Made by a program: the position numbers and the translations under genes
From: Arthrobacter sp. NicSoilC5
GTDB taxonomy: Bacteria > Actinomycetota > Actinomycetes > Actinomycetales > Micrococcaceae
Assembly: GCF_019977395.1 (NCBI RefSeq)
Contig: NZ_AP024660.1
Span: 2,232,001-2,296,000, forward strand
Direction of reading: 5' to 3'
Length of the DNA: 64,000 nt
Part shown: positions 1 to 8,046 of the stretch, piece by piece
Layout of the letters: each line of letters starts with the position of its first letter
Position numbering within the stretch: the stretch's first letter is position 1
Notes under the pieces: generated by a model
The model's input: only the letters and a program-made list of their open reading frames with translations
Databases searched by the model: none
What the model was told of the DNA's origin: nothing

Positions 1-344
1 CTGATGACCGTGAAGTAGAGGGTGTTGCCCAGCGAATGCCACATGTCGGAGTCGGCGAGGGCTTCGCTGTAGTTCGCCAGCCCAATCAGGCTGTCGTTGG
101 CGCCGGTAAGGGACTTGCCGGTCAGGCTCATGTACAGCCCGTAAAGGAGGGGCCAGACGAGGAAGACCAGGAAGAATGCCAGGAACGGTGCGGCGAAGGC
201 CCAGCCGTTGAGGTTGTCCCTGCTTCCCTGGGAACGGGACCCGGCGGTCCTGGACCCCGCCTGCCTGGACATTCTTTGGCGGGACAGCCCGGGCAGCGAA
301 CCCGCCGGACCCTCGCTGCTGTGTGAAGTTGCTACGGAACTCAT
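1..344 (-). CDS. Sugar ABC transporter permease, N-terminal part (cut by window edge)
   Basis: The ATG at 344 opens a reading frame that runs off the left edge of the window. It begins MSSVATSHSSEGPAG, has a polar Ser/Arg-rich head of about 45 residues, then a hydrophobic segment (GWAFAAPFLAFFLVFLVWPL) that looks like the first membrane helix of a MalF/UgpA-type permease. The following YGLYMSLTG and NYSEAL stretches are usual for carbohydrate permeases of this class. It lies 25 bp downstream of the binding-protein gene on the same strand, so the two are probably co-transcribed. The substrate cannot be told from the fragment. Confidence 0.85.
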   Translation of the reverse strand, partial: MSSVATSHSSEGPAGSLPGLSRQRMSRQAGSRTAGSRSQGSRDNLNGWAFAAPFLAFFLVFLVWPLLYGLYMSLTGKSLTGANDSLIGLANYSEALADSDMWHSLGNTLYFTVI

Positions 345-369
345 TTGGACTCCTGTGTCGCTTGGCGGT

Positions 370-1704
370 TCAAACCGGGTTGGGACGGGAAAGCAGGGTA
401 TTGGTGCGCCGCACGAAGGCATCCCAGCCATCAGTTGCCTTGTCGCGGCCGAGGAGCACGTTCTGCACGGTCTCCGCAAAGTACGTTTGCCAGTCGGAGC
501 CCGATCCGCTGAACCAGGCCTCCGGGTCGTAGGCGATGATGTCTGCGGCGTTGGCGTAGTGGATCTGGGGCGTGAGTTCGCGGTAGGCCTGGGATTGCAC
601 CACCGGCTGGAAGGCGGGGATATGCCCTGCCTCAGCCCAGGACAGCGAGCCCTTGAGGATGTCGCTGACGAATTTGTAGACGTCGCGGCGCTTGGCGTCG
701 TCGACGTTCAGCTGCCGGGGAAGCACGAAGGAATGCGAGTCAGCGTAGGCGGCCGGCGTTCCAAACAGCGTGGGGATGGTGGCGGCGTCAACGGGCAGGT
801 TTGCCTTCTTGAAGGTGGGCAGCTCCCAGACCCCGCTGAAGAGCATGCCTGATCCCCCGCGGGCGAATTCCGCGATGCCGGTGCTGATGTCGCCGCTTTG
901 CGCCGCGATGGTGTCATCGAACAGAGAGGTCATGAATTCCAGGGACTCAACGGCGGCCTCGTTGTCGGCCACCATTGGCTTGCCGGGGGTCAGTTCCATG
1001 CTTGCCCCGTGCTGCCGGTAGAGGGTGTAGAAAAGGCGCCACATCTGTGACCCGCTGCCGAGGTACCCGAAGGACAGACCGTGCGCCTGGGTCACTTTCT
1101 GCATTTCCCGCGCGATGCTGATGAATTCCTGCGGGGACTTCGCTTCCTGCAACTGCCCGTTGCTGCCAAGCAGTCCTGCCTTTCCCGCCACGTCACGGTT
1201 GTAGAACATGACAAAGGGGTGCGAATCCAGGGCGATGGAGAAGACTTTGCCGTTGTTCTGGCTCTTGTCCCAGATCCTGGGCGCGAAGCTCTGGCTGGTG
1301 ACGCCGAACTCTGACAGCAGGTCCAGGTCCCATGGGTCGATCAGGCCGCCGGGCGCATAGCCGGGAACGCGGCTGGCATGCATGATGGCCAACTGCGGCG
1401 GACGGCCGCCGGCCGATGCCATGGCCAGCTTGGTGTAGTACGGCGGCCCCCAGGCAAGAACTGTCGGGTGCACCTTGAACGCGGGGTTGGCGTCGTTCAC
1501 CTTGCTGATCATGTTCTGCATCTTGATGCCGTCGCCACCGGACAGGAGATGCCAGAACTGGATGTCCCTGGGGGCCGCGGCGGAGGCATTTCCGCCGCAC
1601 CCGGACAAGGCCGCCGCGGCGAACACGCTTCCCAACGCTGCGCTTCCGGACAACAGCCGGCGCCTGGACAGTTGCCTGTCGTCGAAAAAATCAAACTGCT
1701 TCAC
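370..1704 (-). CDS. Extracellular solute-binding lipoprotein of a sugar ABC importer
   Basis: 444 residues from a GTG start with AAGGAG about 8 bp upstream. The N-terminus has twin arginines (SRRRLLSGSAALG) and a lipobox LSGC near residue 36, so a lipid-anchored, possibly Tat-exported binding protein is likely. The rest (IQFWHLLSGGDG, ANPAFKV, FYNRDVAGKAGL) is typical of family 1 carbohydrate-binding proteins. It would capture an oligosaccharide or sugar outside the membrane and deliver it to the permease encoded next. A LacI regulator lies directly upstream with candidate operators in the gap, supporting sugar-induced expression. The sugar itself is unknown. Confidence 0.88.
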   Translation of the reverse strand: MKQFDFFDDRQLSRRRLLSGSAALGSVFAAAALSGCGGNASAAAPRDIQFWHLLSGGDGIKMQNMISKVNDANPAFKVHPTVLAWGPPYYTKLAMASAGGRPPQLAIMHASRVPGYAPGGLIDPWDLDLLSEFGVTSQSFAPRIWDKSQNNGKVFSIALDSHPFVMFYNRDVAGKAGLLGSNGQLQEAKSPQEFISIAREMQKVTQAHGLSFGYLGSGSQMWRLFYTLYRQHGASMELTPGKPMVADNEAAVESLEFMTSLFDDTIAAQSGDISTGIAEFARGGSGMLFSGVWELPTFKKANLPVDAATIPTLFGTPAAYADSHSFVLPRQLNVDDAKRRDVYKFVSDILKGSLSWAEAGHIPAFQPVVQSQAYRELTPQIHYANAADIIAYDPEAWFSGSGSDWQTYFAETVQNVLLGRDKATDGWDAFVRRTNTLLSRPNPV

Positions 1705-1810
1705 CCGTCACTCCTTTGGATGGGTCCGCTGAAAGTCATTCCGTTGCCACAACCGTTGCTGCCGGGTGTCCCTCATCGCAGTCCCGCAAGCTCCGGTGTG
1801 ACGCACGCCT

Positions 1811-1832
1811 CACATTACATCGATGTAATGTG
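1811..1832. promoter_or_regulatory. 22-bp perfect palindrome, candidate LacI-family operator
   Basis: The half-site CACATTACATC is followed directly by its exact reverse complement, giving a 22-bp perfect dyad with a central CG, as LacI-family operators usually have. It lies about 107 bp upstream of the solute-binding protein start and just downstream of the lacI-type gene, on the route by which that promoter would be repressed. It is AT-rich against a GC-rich background. Binding by the adjacent regulator is inference. Confidence 0.7.
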
Positions 1833-1847
1833 TCCCGCAACGAAAAT

Positions 1848-1861
1848 TGTTAGCGTTCGCA
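1848..1861. promoter_or_regulatory. Second, imperfect LacI-type operator candidate
   Basis: TGTTAGCGTTCGCA matches a TGNNANCGNTNNCA dyad centred on CG, a layout common for LacI-family sites. It is centred about 33 bp from the centre of the perfect palindrome at 1811-1832, roughly three helical turns, so the two could be bound cooperatively. The match is degenerate. Confidence 0.4.
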
Positions 1862-1919
1862 AAGTGATTCCGCTGTCTCGCTTCGACGCCACGCCAGTGG
1901 CCGGCGCTGCGTGCAGGGC

Positions 1920-2921
1920 CTAGGAAGAGGTGCTTTCCCGCTCCACGACTTCGTAATCGACGGCCACCACCCGCTGCGGGCCCTCGCGGTCCTGCATGCG
2001 TTCGGTGAGGAGCCGCAGGGCCTCGCTGGCCACCCTGCGCTTGTCGAACGAGACGGTGGTCAGTGACGGCACCGCGTACTTCGCATCCGCGATGTCGTCG
2101 AAACCCGCAACGGCCACATCGTCGGGAACCCGAAGGCCGCGCTTCCACAACACGCTCAGGGCACCGATCGCCATGGAATCGGTGAAACAGAACAGCGCCT
2201 CGGGCACCGGGTGCGCGTCAAGGTAGGCGGAAAGAGCATGGGCTGCCGTATCCGGGCTCCACTTTTCGCACGGGATGATCAACGAGTCGTCCCAGGGGAT
2301 GCCGAGTTCGCCAAGCGCGGCCTGGTACCCGCGGGTGCGGAGGACGGCTGCCGCGGAGCCCCTGCCCTCGGCGGCGCCCAGGACCGCGATACGCCGCCTG
2401 CCCGTCCTGCCGAGCGCCAGTGTCATGTCACGGGCGGCGGCGACGCTGTCCACCCACACACGGTCGGCCAGCTTCTGGGACACTTCCCCAAGCAGGACCA
2501 CGGGGGGCAGGGCGACGCCCACTTTGACGGCACTCTCGTCCAGCACCACGGGGTTGAGGATCAACCCGTCTATCAGGTTGGAGCGCGCGCGGGACATCAA
2601 TTCGTACTCGCGGGTGGGATCGGATCCCGTCTCCTCGATCTGCACGCTCCAGCCCTGTTCATGGGCTACTTCCACCACGCTGTGCGCAATTTCGGCAGAA
2701 TACGGCGTGGCCAGGTCCGGCAATGCCAGGGCAATGACGCCAGACCTGCCGTTGCGCAATCCCCGGGCCGAGAGGTTGGGCACGTAATCCAGTTCCGCCA
2801 TGGCCTGCTCCACCTTGAACCTGGTGGGGCCGCTGACGGGAACAATTCCGTTCATGACGTTCGAAACCGTCTTTGGCGAAACCCCGGCGAGGCGCGCGAC
2901 GTCCTTGACCGTTGCGCGCAA
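1920..2921 (-). CDS. LacI-family transcriptional regulator
   Basis: 333 residues from a TTG start with an AAGGGGG ribosome site 6 bp upstream. The N-terminus is a classic LacI helix-turn-helix (VKDVARLAGVSPKTVSNVMN) followed by the hinge region (FKVEQAMAELDYVPNLSARGL) and a periplasmic-binding-like effector domain ending in an FDDIADAKYAVPSLTTVSFD-type stretch, so it is full length. It most likely represses the importer genes downstream and releases DNA on binding the imported sugar or a derivative. A -10-like TATAAA lies within a GAGT/ACTC dyad at 2957-2968 on its upstream side. Confidence 0.9.
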   Translation of the reverse strand: MRATVKDVARLAGVSPKTVSNVMNGIVPVSGPTRFKVEQAMAELDYVPNLSARGLRNGRSGVIALALPDLATPYSAEIAHSVVEVAHEQGWSVQIEETGSDPTREYELMSRARSNLIDGLILNPVVLDESAVKVGVALPPVVLLGEVSQKLADRVWVDSVAAARDMTLALGRTGRRRIAVLGAAEGRGSAAAVLRTRGYQAALGELGIPWDDSLIIPCEKWSPDTAAHALSAYLDAHPVPEALFCFTDSMAIGALSVLWKRGLRVPDDVAVAGFDDIADAKYAVPSLTTVSFDKRRVASEALRLLTERMQDREGPQRVVAVDYEVVERESTSS

Positions 2922-2956
2922 ACGCGCCCCCTTGCTCCCGGTGTGGTTTTGCTGAC

Positions 2957-2968
2957 GAGTTTATACTC
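2957..2968 (-). promoter_or_regulatory. Likely -10 region of the lacI-type gene within a short dyad
   Basis: On the minus strand GAGTATAAACTC contains TATAAA, an unusually AT-rich hexamer here, placed about 36-50 bp upstream of the TTG start of the regulator. No convincing -35 was found. The GAGT/ACTC arms form a small dyad around the hexamer. Confidence 0.35.
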
Positions 2969-2983
2969 CGGCCCGGCGAAGCA

Positions 2984-3895
2984 TCAGCGCTCGCGCTGGT
3001 GATCCCCCGCTACAGTCTTGGCCGCTTCGACTTCAAGCATGAGCCTGCCGTCCTCTTCGACCAGGACCGGCTGGTACACGTGCGGCTTGCGCTTGTAGCT
3101 CAGATACGCGATGCAGCCGTTGGCCGTCGCCATCTTCTCGAGCATGATCTCGGAACCCGGCACAAGCAGTTCGCCCAGGGGCCGGCCCACGGTGTTCTCC
3201 TGGCCTGCCTCGTCACCGAGCTTGCTGGTGTTCCGCTCCCGAACCACCTCCGCGGCGTTCACCCACCTGCCCCACACGCCTTTGCCCTCAAGCAGCGACG
3301 GTTCCTGGCCAAGCGGCTGGGTGGCCGCAAAGTAGCGGGTGTCGAACCTGCGGTGTGCAAAGTCGGGGCTGCGCCAGTTGACCAGGGACTTGAGCAGGTC
3401 GGTGCGCAGGGAGAGCCCGCGCTTGCCCAGCACCTGGGCCAGGGTCTTCTCCTGGTCCGCAACCGCAACGCGTGCACGCATCCATTCGGAGGTTGAGGTG
3501 GCTTCGACCGTATTGGACATGTCCGGGCCGGCCAGCAGGATGCCTGTTTCCTCGAAGAGCTCCCGGATGGCGCCCACCACGTGGCGCCGCGCCAGCCCGA
3601 CGTCGTCCGTTCCCATCTGCTCAGCCCAGTGCTGCGGCGACGGGCCCAGCCAACCCATGGGCTCGTCGTCGGACGGGTCGAGGGACCCACCGGGAAACGC
3701 GAGGACCCCCAGCGGCGAGGAGCCGGGCCGGTAACCCAGCCACGTCTCCAGGCCGGTGGGGGAATCACGCAGGAGAACTACGGATGATGCGTAACGGGCG
3801 GCCCTGGGGGTCCGCTCGCCGTGTTCGAGCCAGCTTTGTGCTGCCCCTTCAAGATCCTGGGGCAGTGCAAAAAGGCGTCGTGCGAGGTGAGGCAA
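2984..3895 (-). CDS. Nudix hydrolase family protein
   Basis: 303 residues from a TTG codon 15 bp after the ridA stop, in the same frame. The Nudix box is visible but spread: AFPGGSLDP early, then after an insertion GAIRELFEETGILL supplies the REXXEEXGU core that binds the metal and hydrolyses a nucleoside diphosphate linked to another moiety. The protein is longer than minimal Nudix enzymes, with an insertion between the two parts and a C-terminal extension (HVYQPVLVEEDGRLM), as in the NUDT19-like group. No strong ribosome site precedes the TTG, so translation may be coupled to ridA. Substrate unknown. Confidence 0.82.
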   Translation of the reverse strand: MPHLARRLFALPQDLEGAAQSWLEHGERTPRAARYASSVVLLRDSPTGLETWLGYRPGSSPLGVLAFPGGSLDPSDDEPMGWLGPSPQHWAEQMGTDDVGLARRHVVGAIRELFEETGILLAGPDMSNTVEATSTSEWMRARVAVADQEKTLAQVLGKRGLSLRTDLLKSLVNWRSPDFAHRRFDTRYFAATQPLGQEPSLLEGKGVWGRWVNAAEVVRERNTSKLGDEAGQENTVGRPLGELLVPGSEIMLEKMATANGCIAYLSYKRKPHVYQPVLVEEDGRLMLEVEAAKTVAGDHQRER

Positions 3896-3910
3896 GGGAA
3901 GTGTCCGGTC

Positions 3911-4444
3911 TTAGCTGAATTCGGCGATCAGCTCGACCTCTACGGGAGAGTCGAGCGGAAGAACGGCAACGCCGACGGCGGAACGTGCGTGCTGCCCGGC
4001 GTCGCCAAGGACGCGGCCCAGCAGTTCCGAAGCGCCATTGACAACCGCGGGCTGGCCCGTGAACGTCGGGTCCGAGGCGACGAATCCCACAACTTTGACG
4101 ATGCGGGTGATGCGGTCAAGGTCCCCGATGACGCTCTTGACGGCAGCCAGTGCGTTGACCGCGCAGACAGCCGCGTGGCGCTGGGCGTCCTCCGGGGAAA
4201 CGGTGGGTTCGTCGGCGAACCCTTCCGTACCGGCGGACACCTTGCCCGTAGCTTCGAGTTTGCCGTTAATAAACGGCAGCTGGCCCGAGGTGTAGACGTG
4301 GTTGCCGGAGACGACGGCAGGGACGTAGGAGGCTACCGGCGCGGCAACCTCGGGAAGGGTGAGGCCAAGTTCGGCGAGGCGCTGTTCGACGGCGGATGCC
4401 GGCGCCGTTGCGGCGCTGGACTGGGCTTCTGCGGGGGTGCTCAT
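3911..4444 (-). CDS. RidA (YjgF/YER057c) family protein
   Basis: 177 residues from the ATG at 4444, preferred over an upstream in-frame Met because GGGAG sits about 9 bp before it. The sequence has the family core: SYVPAVVSGNHVYTSGQLPF, an ALAAVKSVIGDLDRITRIVKV stretch, and a HARSAVGVAVLPLDSPVEVE end with the arginine used to bind the imine carboxylate. Classical RidA hydrolyses reactive 2-aminoacrylate-type imines. This longer form (family usually about 130 residues, here with an N-terminal extension) belongs to a less characterised subgroup. It sits in a tight operon between a DUF4177 gene and the Nudix gene. Confidence 0.88.
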   Translation of the reverse strand: MSTPAEAQSSAATAPASAVEQRLAELGLTLPEVAAPVASYVPAVVSGNHVYTSGQLPFINGKLEATGKVSAGTEGFADEPTVSPEDAQRHAAVCAVNALAAVKSVIGDLDRITRIVKVVGFVASDPTFTGQPAVVNGASELLGRVLGDAGQHARSAVGVAVLPLDSPVEVELIAEFS

Positions 4445-4445
4445 G

Positions 4446-4601
4446 CTACTGCTTCTCCCTCTTGAGGTAGGCGACAAGGCCGTTGCCGTCAGGTCCGGGG
4501 ACTACCTGGACGAGCTCCCAGCCGTCCTCTCCCCACTGGTCCAGGATCTGCTTTGTGGCGTGGATGATGAGCGGAATCGTCGCGTACTCCCATTTGGTCA
4601 T
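4446..4601 (-). CDS. Small DUF4177-type protein
   Basis: 51 residues starting MTKWEYATIPLII and containing the DUF4177 hallmark ILDQWGEDGWELVQVVPG. The stop codon TAG is separated by one base from the ridA ATG, so the two are translationally linked. No ribosome site precedes the ATG, and it may be translated from a leaderless transcript. Function of the family is unknown. It starts about 40 bp from the divergent penicillin-binding protein gene, so the promoters of both overlap. Confidence 0.8.
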   Translation of the reverse strand: MTKWEYATIPLIIHATKQILDQWGEDGWELVQVVPGPDGNGLVAYLKREKQ

Positions 4602-4638
4602 GAGAGAAAGCGTAGCCCTTGCCGGTAAAGTGGAAAAC

Positions 4639-6963
4639 ATGGCGACTCGCAACAACCCCTTATTCGACACTGCCACCACACTGGGTAAGATCCTTCTTTT
4701 CCTTGGTGTGAGCGCGATTTGCGGTGTCCTCGTGGCGGGCCTGCTGGTCCCTGCCGCCGCCGTCTCCGGCAGCGCGGCAAGCGGTTCCATCGATTTCTTC
4801 GATTCCCTTCCGGCGGAACTGAAGGTTGATCCGCCGAGCCAGACCACCAGGATCCTGGCTGCCGACGGCAGCGAGATCGCCAGCGTGTACACGGAGAACC
4901 GCACAAAGGTTCCGCTGGACCAGATTTCACCGAACATGAAGAACGCCATCATCGCGGTGGAGGACAGCAGGTTCTACGAGCACGGCGGTGTGGACACCAC
5001 CGGCATCCTCCGCGCGCTGGTCGCCACCGCCCGCGGCAACAAGCAGGGTGCGTCCACCATCACGCAGCAGTACGTCAACAACGTCCTCAACGCCAACCTC
5101 GCAGCCGCCGGCGAAGAGGACCAGATCAAGCTCAACGGCGTCAACAAGGGCGTGGGCGACAAGCTCCGCGAAATGAAGCTCTCCATCGCGCTGGAGAAGG
5201 AGTTCACCAAGGACCAGATCCTTGAGGGCTACCTGAACATCGTGTTCTTCAACCGTGACGCCTACGGTATTGAAGCGGCGTCCCACTACTTCTTCAGCAC
5301 CACCGCCAAGGACCTGACCCTGCCGCAGGCGGCGCTCCTGGCAGGCCTGGTAAACAGCCCCTCGGCCTTCGATCCGATCACCAACCCGGAGAAGTCCAAA
5401 CAGCGCCGTGACTTGGTGCTGGGCCTGATGAAGGACCAGAACAAGATCACCGCGGAGGAGTACCAGGCCGCCGTGGCCACCCCGGTGGAGCCCAAGGTGA
5501 CCCAGCCGAAGCAGGGCTGCGCTTACGCCGCTTCCGCCCCGTACTTCTGCGACTACATCCTGCACCTGCTGGAGAACAACCCGGCCTACGGAGCGGACGT
5601 CAAGGAACGCCAGCGCCTGATCTACGGCGGCGGCCTGACCATCACCACCACCCTTGACCCCAACGCCCAGGCCACGGCCCAGGAACAGGTCAACGCCGCC
5701 ACCGGGGCCAACCCCGATAAGTGGGGCTCCTCGATGGTGTCTGTGCAGCCGGGTACAGGCAAGATCGTCTCGATGGCCCAGAACACCACGTTCCTGCCCG
5801 GCCAGGGCTTTGATTCCCAGTTGAACTTCAATGTGGACAAGCTGGACAAGGACGGCAACGACCTCAACGGCGTGGGCGGTTTCCAGCCCGGATCCACCAT
5901 GAAGCCCTTCACCTTCGCCGAGTGGCTCAATGAGGGGAAGACCATGAACACGGTGGTCAACGCAGCCCAGCGCGTCTATCCGCTCAACTACCCGTGGAAG
6001 AACACCTGCGGCAAGGTCAACGGCGCGTACAACACGGCGCAGAAGTCCTTGGGCGCTGCGGACGACCTCCAGAACGCTGAGCCGCAGTGGTACCGCCCGC
6101 TCACCGTCCTTGAGGGCCTCTACAACTCCATCAACACCGTGACGTTCGCGTCGGCAGCGCAGCTGGACTTCTGCGGCATCCAGAAGATCGTCGACGCCGT
6201 GGGCCTGCACAGCGGACTGCCCTCGGCAGACGGCAGCGAACCGCACCCCAAGGTGGACATGATGACCTTGGGCAACCTGCTCGGTTCCACCCAGACGTCA
6301 CCGCTCACCATGGCCAGTGCATTCGCCACGTTTGCGAATGACGGCAAGTACTGCGAACCCATCGCCATCACCTCGGTTGTGGACGCCACCGGCAAGCAGC
6401 TCCCGGCGCAGTCCAGCAGCTGCCGCGATGCCATCAAGCCCGAGGTTGCCCGCGGCGTGAACTACGCGCTGCAGGAAGTCATGAACCAGGGCTCCGGCTC
6501 CCTGATCCGGCCGCGCCTTTCGACCAAGACCAGCTTCCCCATCGGCGCCAAGACCGGTACCTCCAACAACAACGGTTCCACCTGGGTTGTCGGCCACACC
6601 ACCGGCCTGGCCACTGCCGCCTGGTTCGGTGACCCCCTGGGCGGTCAGAGCCGCGCGGGACAGAACATCACCGTCAACGGCAAGTTCTACCCGGGCATCG
6701 ACGGTTACATGATCGCCGGGCCGATGTTCTCCAACTTCATGACCAAGATCGCTCCGGCGTACGGGACCAACCCGTTCCCCGCGCCCCCGAGCAACATGAT
6801 CAACGGCACCACCCGCAACACCACCCCCGCCACCACTGCGCCGCAGGCCACCCAGGCCCCGGCCCCGGCCCCCTCAACGCAGGCACCCCAGGCTCCCGCA
6901 ACCCAGGCGCCGGTACCTGCCCCCAGCAACAACGGCAACGGCAACGGCAAGGGAAACGGCTAA
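4639..6963 (+). CDS. Class A penicillin-binding protein (bifunctional transglycosylase/transpeptidase)
   Basis: 774 residues from the ATG at 4639 (the frame extends upstream, but the conserved cytoplasmic head starts here). A membrane helix spans about residues 18-38. The GT51 glycosyltransferase follows with the catalytic EDSRFYEHGG near residue 108 and the STITQQYVNN helix. The transpeptidase has GSTMK (Ser419, Lys422), SIN near 497 and KTGTS near 638, so all three active-site motifs are intact. It polymerises lipid II and crosslinks peptidoglycan at the outer membrane face. The tail is a Pro/Ala/Gln-rich linker ending in an Asn/Gly-rich run (from about residue 720), common in actinobacterial PBPs. 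Confidence 0.95.
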   Translation: MATRNNPLFDTATTLGKILLFLGVSAICGVLVAGLLVPAAAVSGSAASGSIDFFDSLPAELKVDPPSQTTRILAADGSEIASVYTENRTKVPLDQISPNMKNAIIAVEDSRFYEHGGVDTTGILRALVATARGNKQGASTITQQYVNNVLNANLAAAGEEDQIKLNGVNKGVGDKLREMKLSIALEKEFTKDQILEGYLNIVFFNRDAYGIEAASHYFFSTTAKDLTLPQAALLAGLVNSPSAFDPITNPEKSKQRRDLVLGLMKDQNKITAEEYQAAVATPVEPKVTQPKQGCAYAASAPYFCDYILHLLENNPAYGADVKERQRLIYGGGLTITTTLDPNAQATAQEQVNAATGANPDKWGSSMVSVQPGTGKIVSMAQNTTFLPGQGFDSQLNFNVDKLDKDGNDLNGVGGFQPGSTMKPFTFAEWLNEGKTMNTVVNAAQRVYPLNYPWKNTCGKVNGAYNTAQKSLGAADDLQNAEPQWYRPLTVLEGLYNSINTVTFASAAQLDFCGIQKIVDAVGLHSGLPSADGSEPHPKVDMMTLGNLLGSTQTSPLTMASAFATFANDGKYCEPIAITSVVDATGKQLPAQSSSCRDAIKPEVARGVNYALQEVMNQGSGSLIRPRLSTKTSFPIGAKTGTSNNNGSTWVVGHTTGLATAAWFGDPLGGQSRAGQNITVNGKFYPGIDGYMIAGPMFSNFMTKIAPAYGTNPFPAPPSNMINGTTRNTTPATTAPQATQAPAPAPSTQAPQAPATQAPVPAPSNNGNGNGKGNG

Positions 6964-6969
6964 ACACGC

Positions 6970-7914
6970 ATGAATATCGATAGCCTGGCAAGCCGCGCCC
7001 GTTCAATCGGGCGCGGCTTTGCCGTCACTGCCGGAGCCGGGGCAGCGGCTGGAATGGCCGCTTTCGGGTATGGCCTGTGGGAGAAGAACCAGTTCGTCCT
7101 CCGCGAGGAAACCCTGGCCATCCTCCCGCCCGGCAGGGCTCCTTTCCGGATCCTGCACCTGAGCGACATCCACTTCGTGCCCGGGCAGAAGAAGAAGGCT
7201 GACTGGCTTGGTTCCCTGGCCGACCTCCGGCCGGACCTGGTGGTGAATACAGGCGACAACCTCAGCCACGTCAAGGCTGTGGACCCGCTGCTGGATGCCC
7301 TGAAGCCGCTGCTGCGGTTCCCCGGCGTCTTCGTCCCGGGTTCCAACGACTACTTCGCACCCAGCCCGAAGAATCCCGCGTCCTACCTGCTGGGACCGTC
7401 CAAGGTGAAGCCCAAGCCGGTTGCCCTGGACTGGCCGCGCCTGCGTTCGGGGTTCGGCATGAGTGGCTGGGTGGACCTGACCAACCGCCACCAGTCGGTT
7501 GTCCTCAACGGCATGCGCTTCGATTTCTCCGGCGTCGATGATCCGCACCTGAAGCGGGAAAGGTATGCCGGCTGGCCCCGGGGAACGGTCAACCAGGATT
7601 CGAATGACCACCTCCGGATTGCGGTCATCCATGCGCCGTACCAGCGGGTGCTGGACCACTTTACGGAAGACGGCGCAGACCTGCTGCTGGCCGGCCACAC
7701 GCACGGCGGCCAGCTGTGCATCCCCGGTTACGGCGCCATCATCGCCAACTGCGACATTCCCACCTGGCGCGCCAAGGGCCTCAACGACTGGTCAAGCAAC
7801 GGAAGCACGACGCCGGTCAACGTCTCGGGCGGGATCGGCACCTCACGTTTCGCCCCCGTCAGGATTGCCTGCAAGCCGGAAGCCGTCCTGCTGACCCTGA
7901 CCTCCCCCAGCTGA
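6970..7914 (+). CDS. Membrane-anchored metallophosphoesterase
   Basis: 314 residues. A hydrophobic N-terminal segment (VTAGAGAAAGMAAFGYGL) may anchor it. Calcineurin-like metal ligands follow in order: HLSDIHF, NTGDN, GSNDY, then HAPY and AGHTHGGQ. This pattern is that of the YkuE/YaeI type, which hydrolyse phosphoesters near the membrane. It starts 6 bp after the PBP stop, so the pair is co-transcribed. In many actinobacteria this PBP and phosphoesterase pair is conserved, which suggests a link to cell-envelope metabolism, but no substrate can be read from the sequence. Confidence 0.9.
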   Translation: MNIDSLASRARSIGRGFAVTAGAGAAAGMAAFGYGLWEKNQFVLREETLAILPPGRAPFRILHLSDIHFVPGQKKKADWLGSLADLRPDLVVNTGDNLSHVKAVDPLLDALKPLLRFPGVFVPGSNDYFAPSPKNPASYLLGPSKVKPKPVALDWPRLRSGFGMSGWVDLTNRHQSVVLNGMRFDFSGVDDPHLKRERYAGWPRGTVNQDSNDHLRIAVIHAPYQRVLDHFTEDGADLLLAGHTHGGQLCIPGYGAIIANCDIPTWRAKGLNDWSSNGSTTPVNVSGGIGTSRFAPVRIACKPEAVLLTLTSPS

Positions 7915-8046
7915 CCTTCGCATTACAGAGTGCAATAACTGGGGAAGCCGCCAGCGGGCCGCGGCATCCCTGTGAATCGTCTCACTCCATGGCTTAGGGT
8001 TGTTGCTAGAGGAAACTACATTCGTTTTAGAGCTTGAGAAGCGGGC

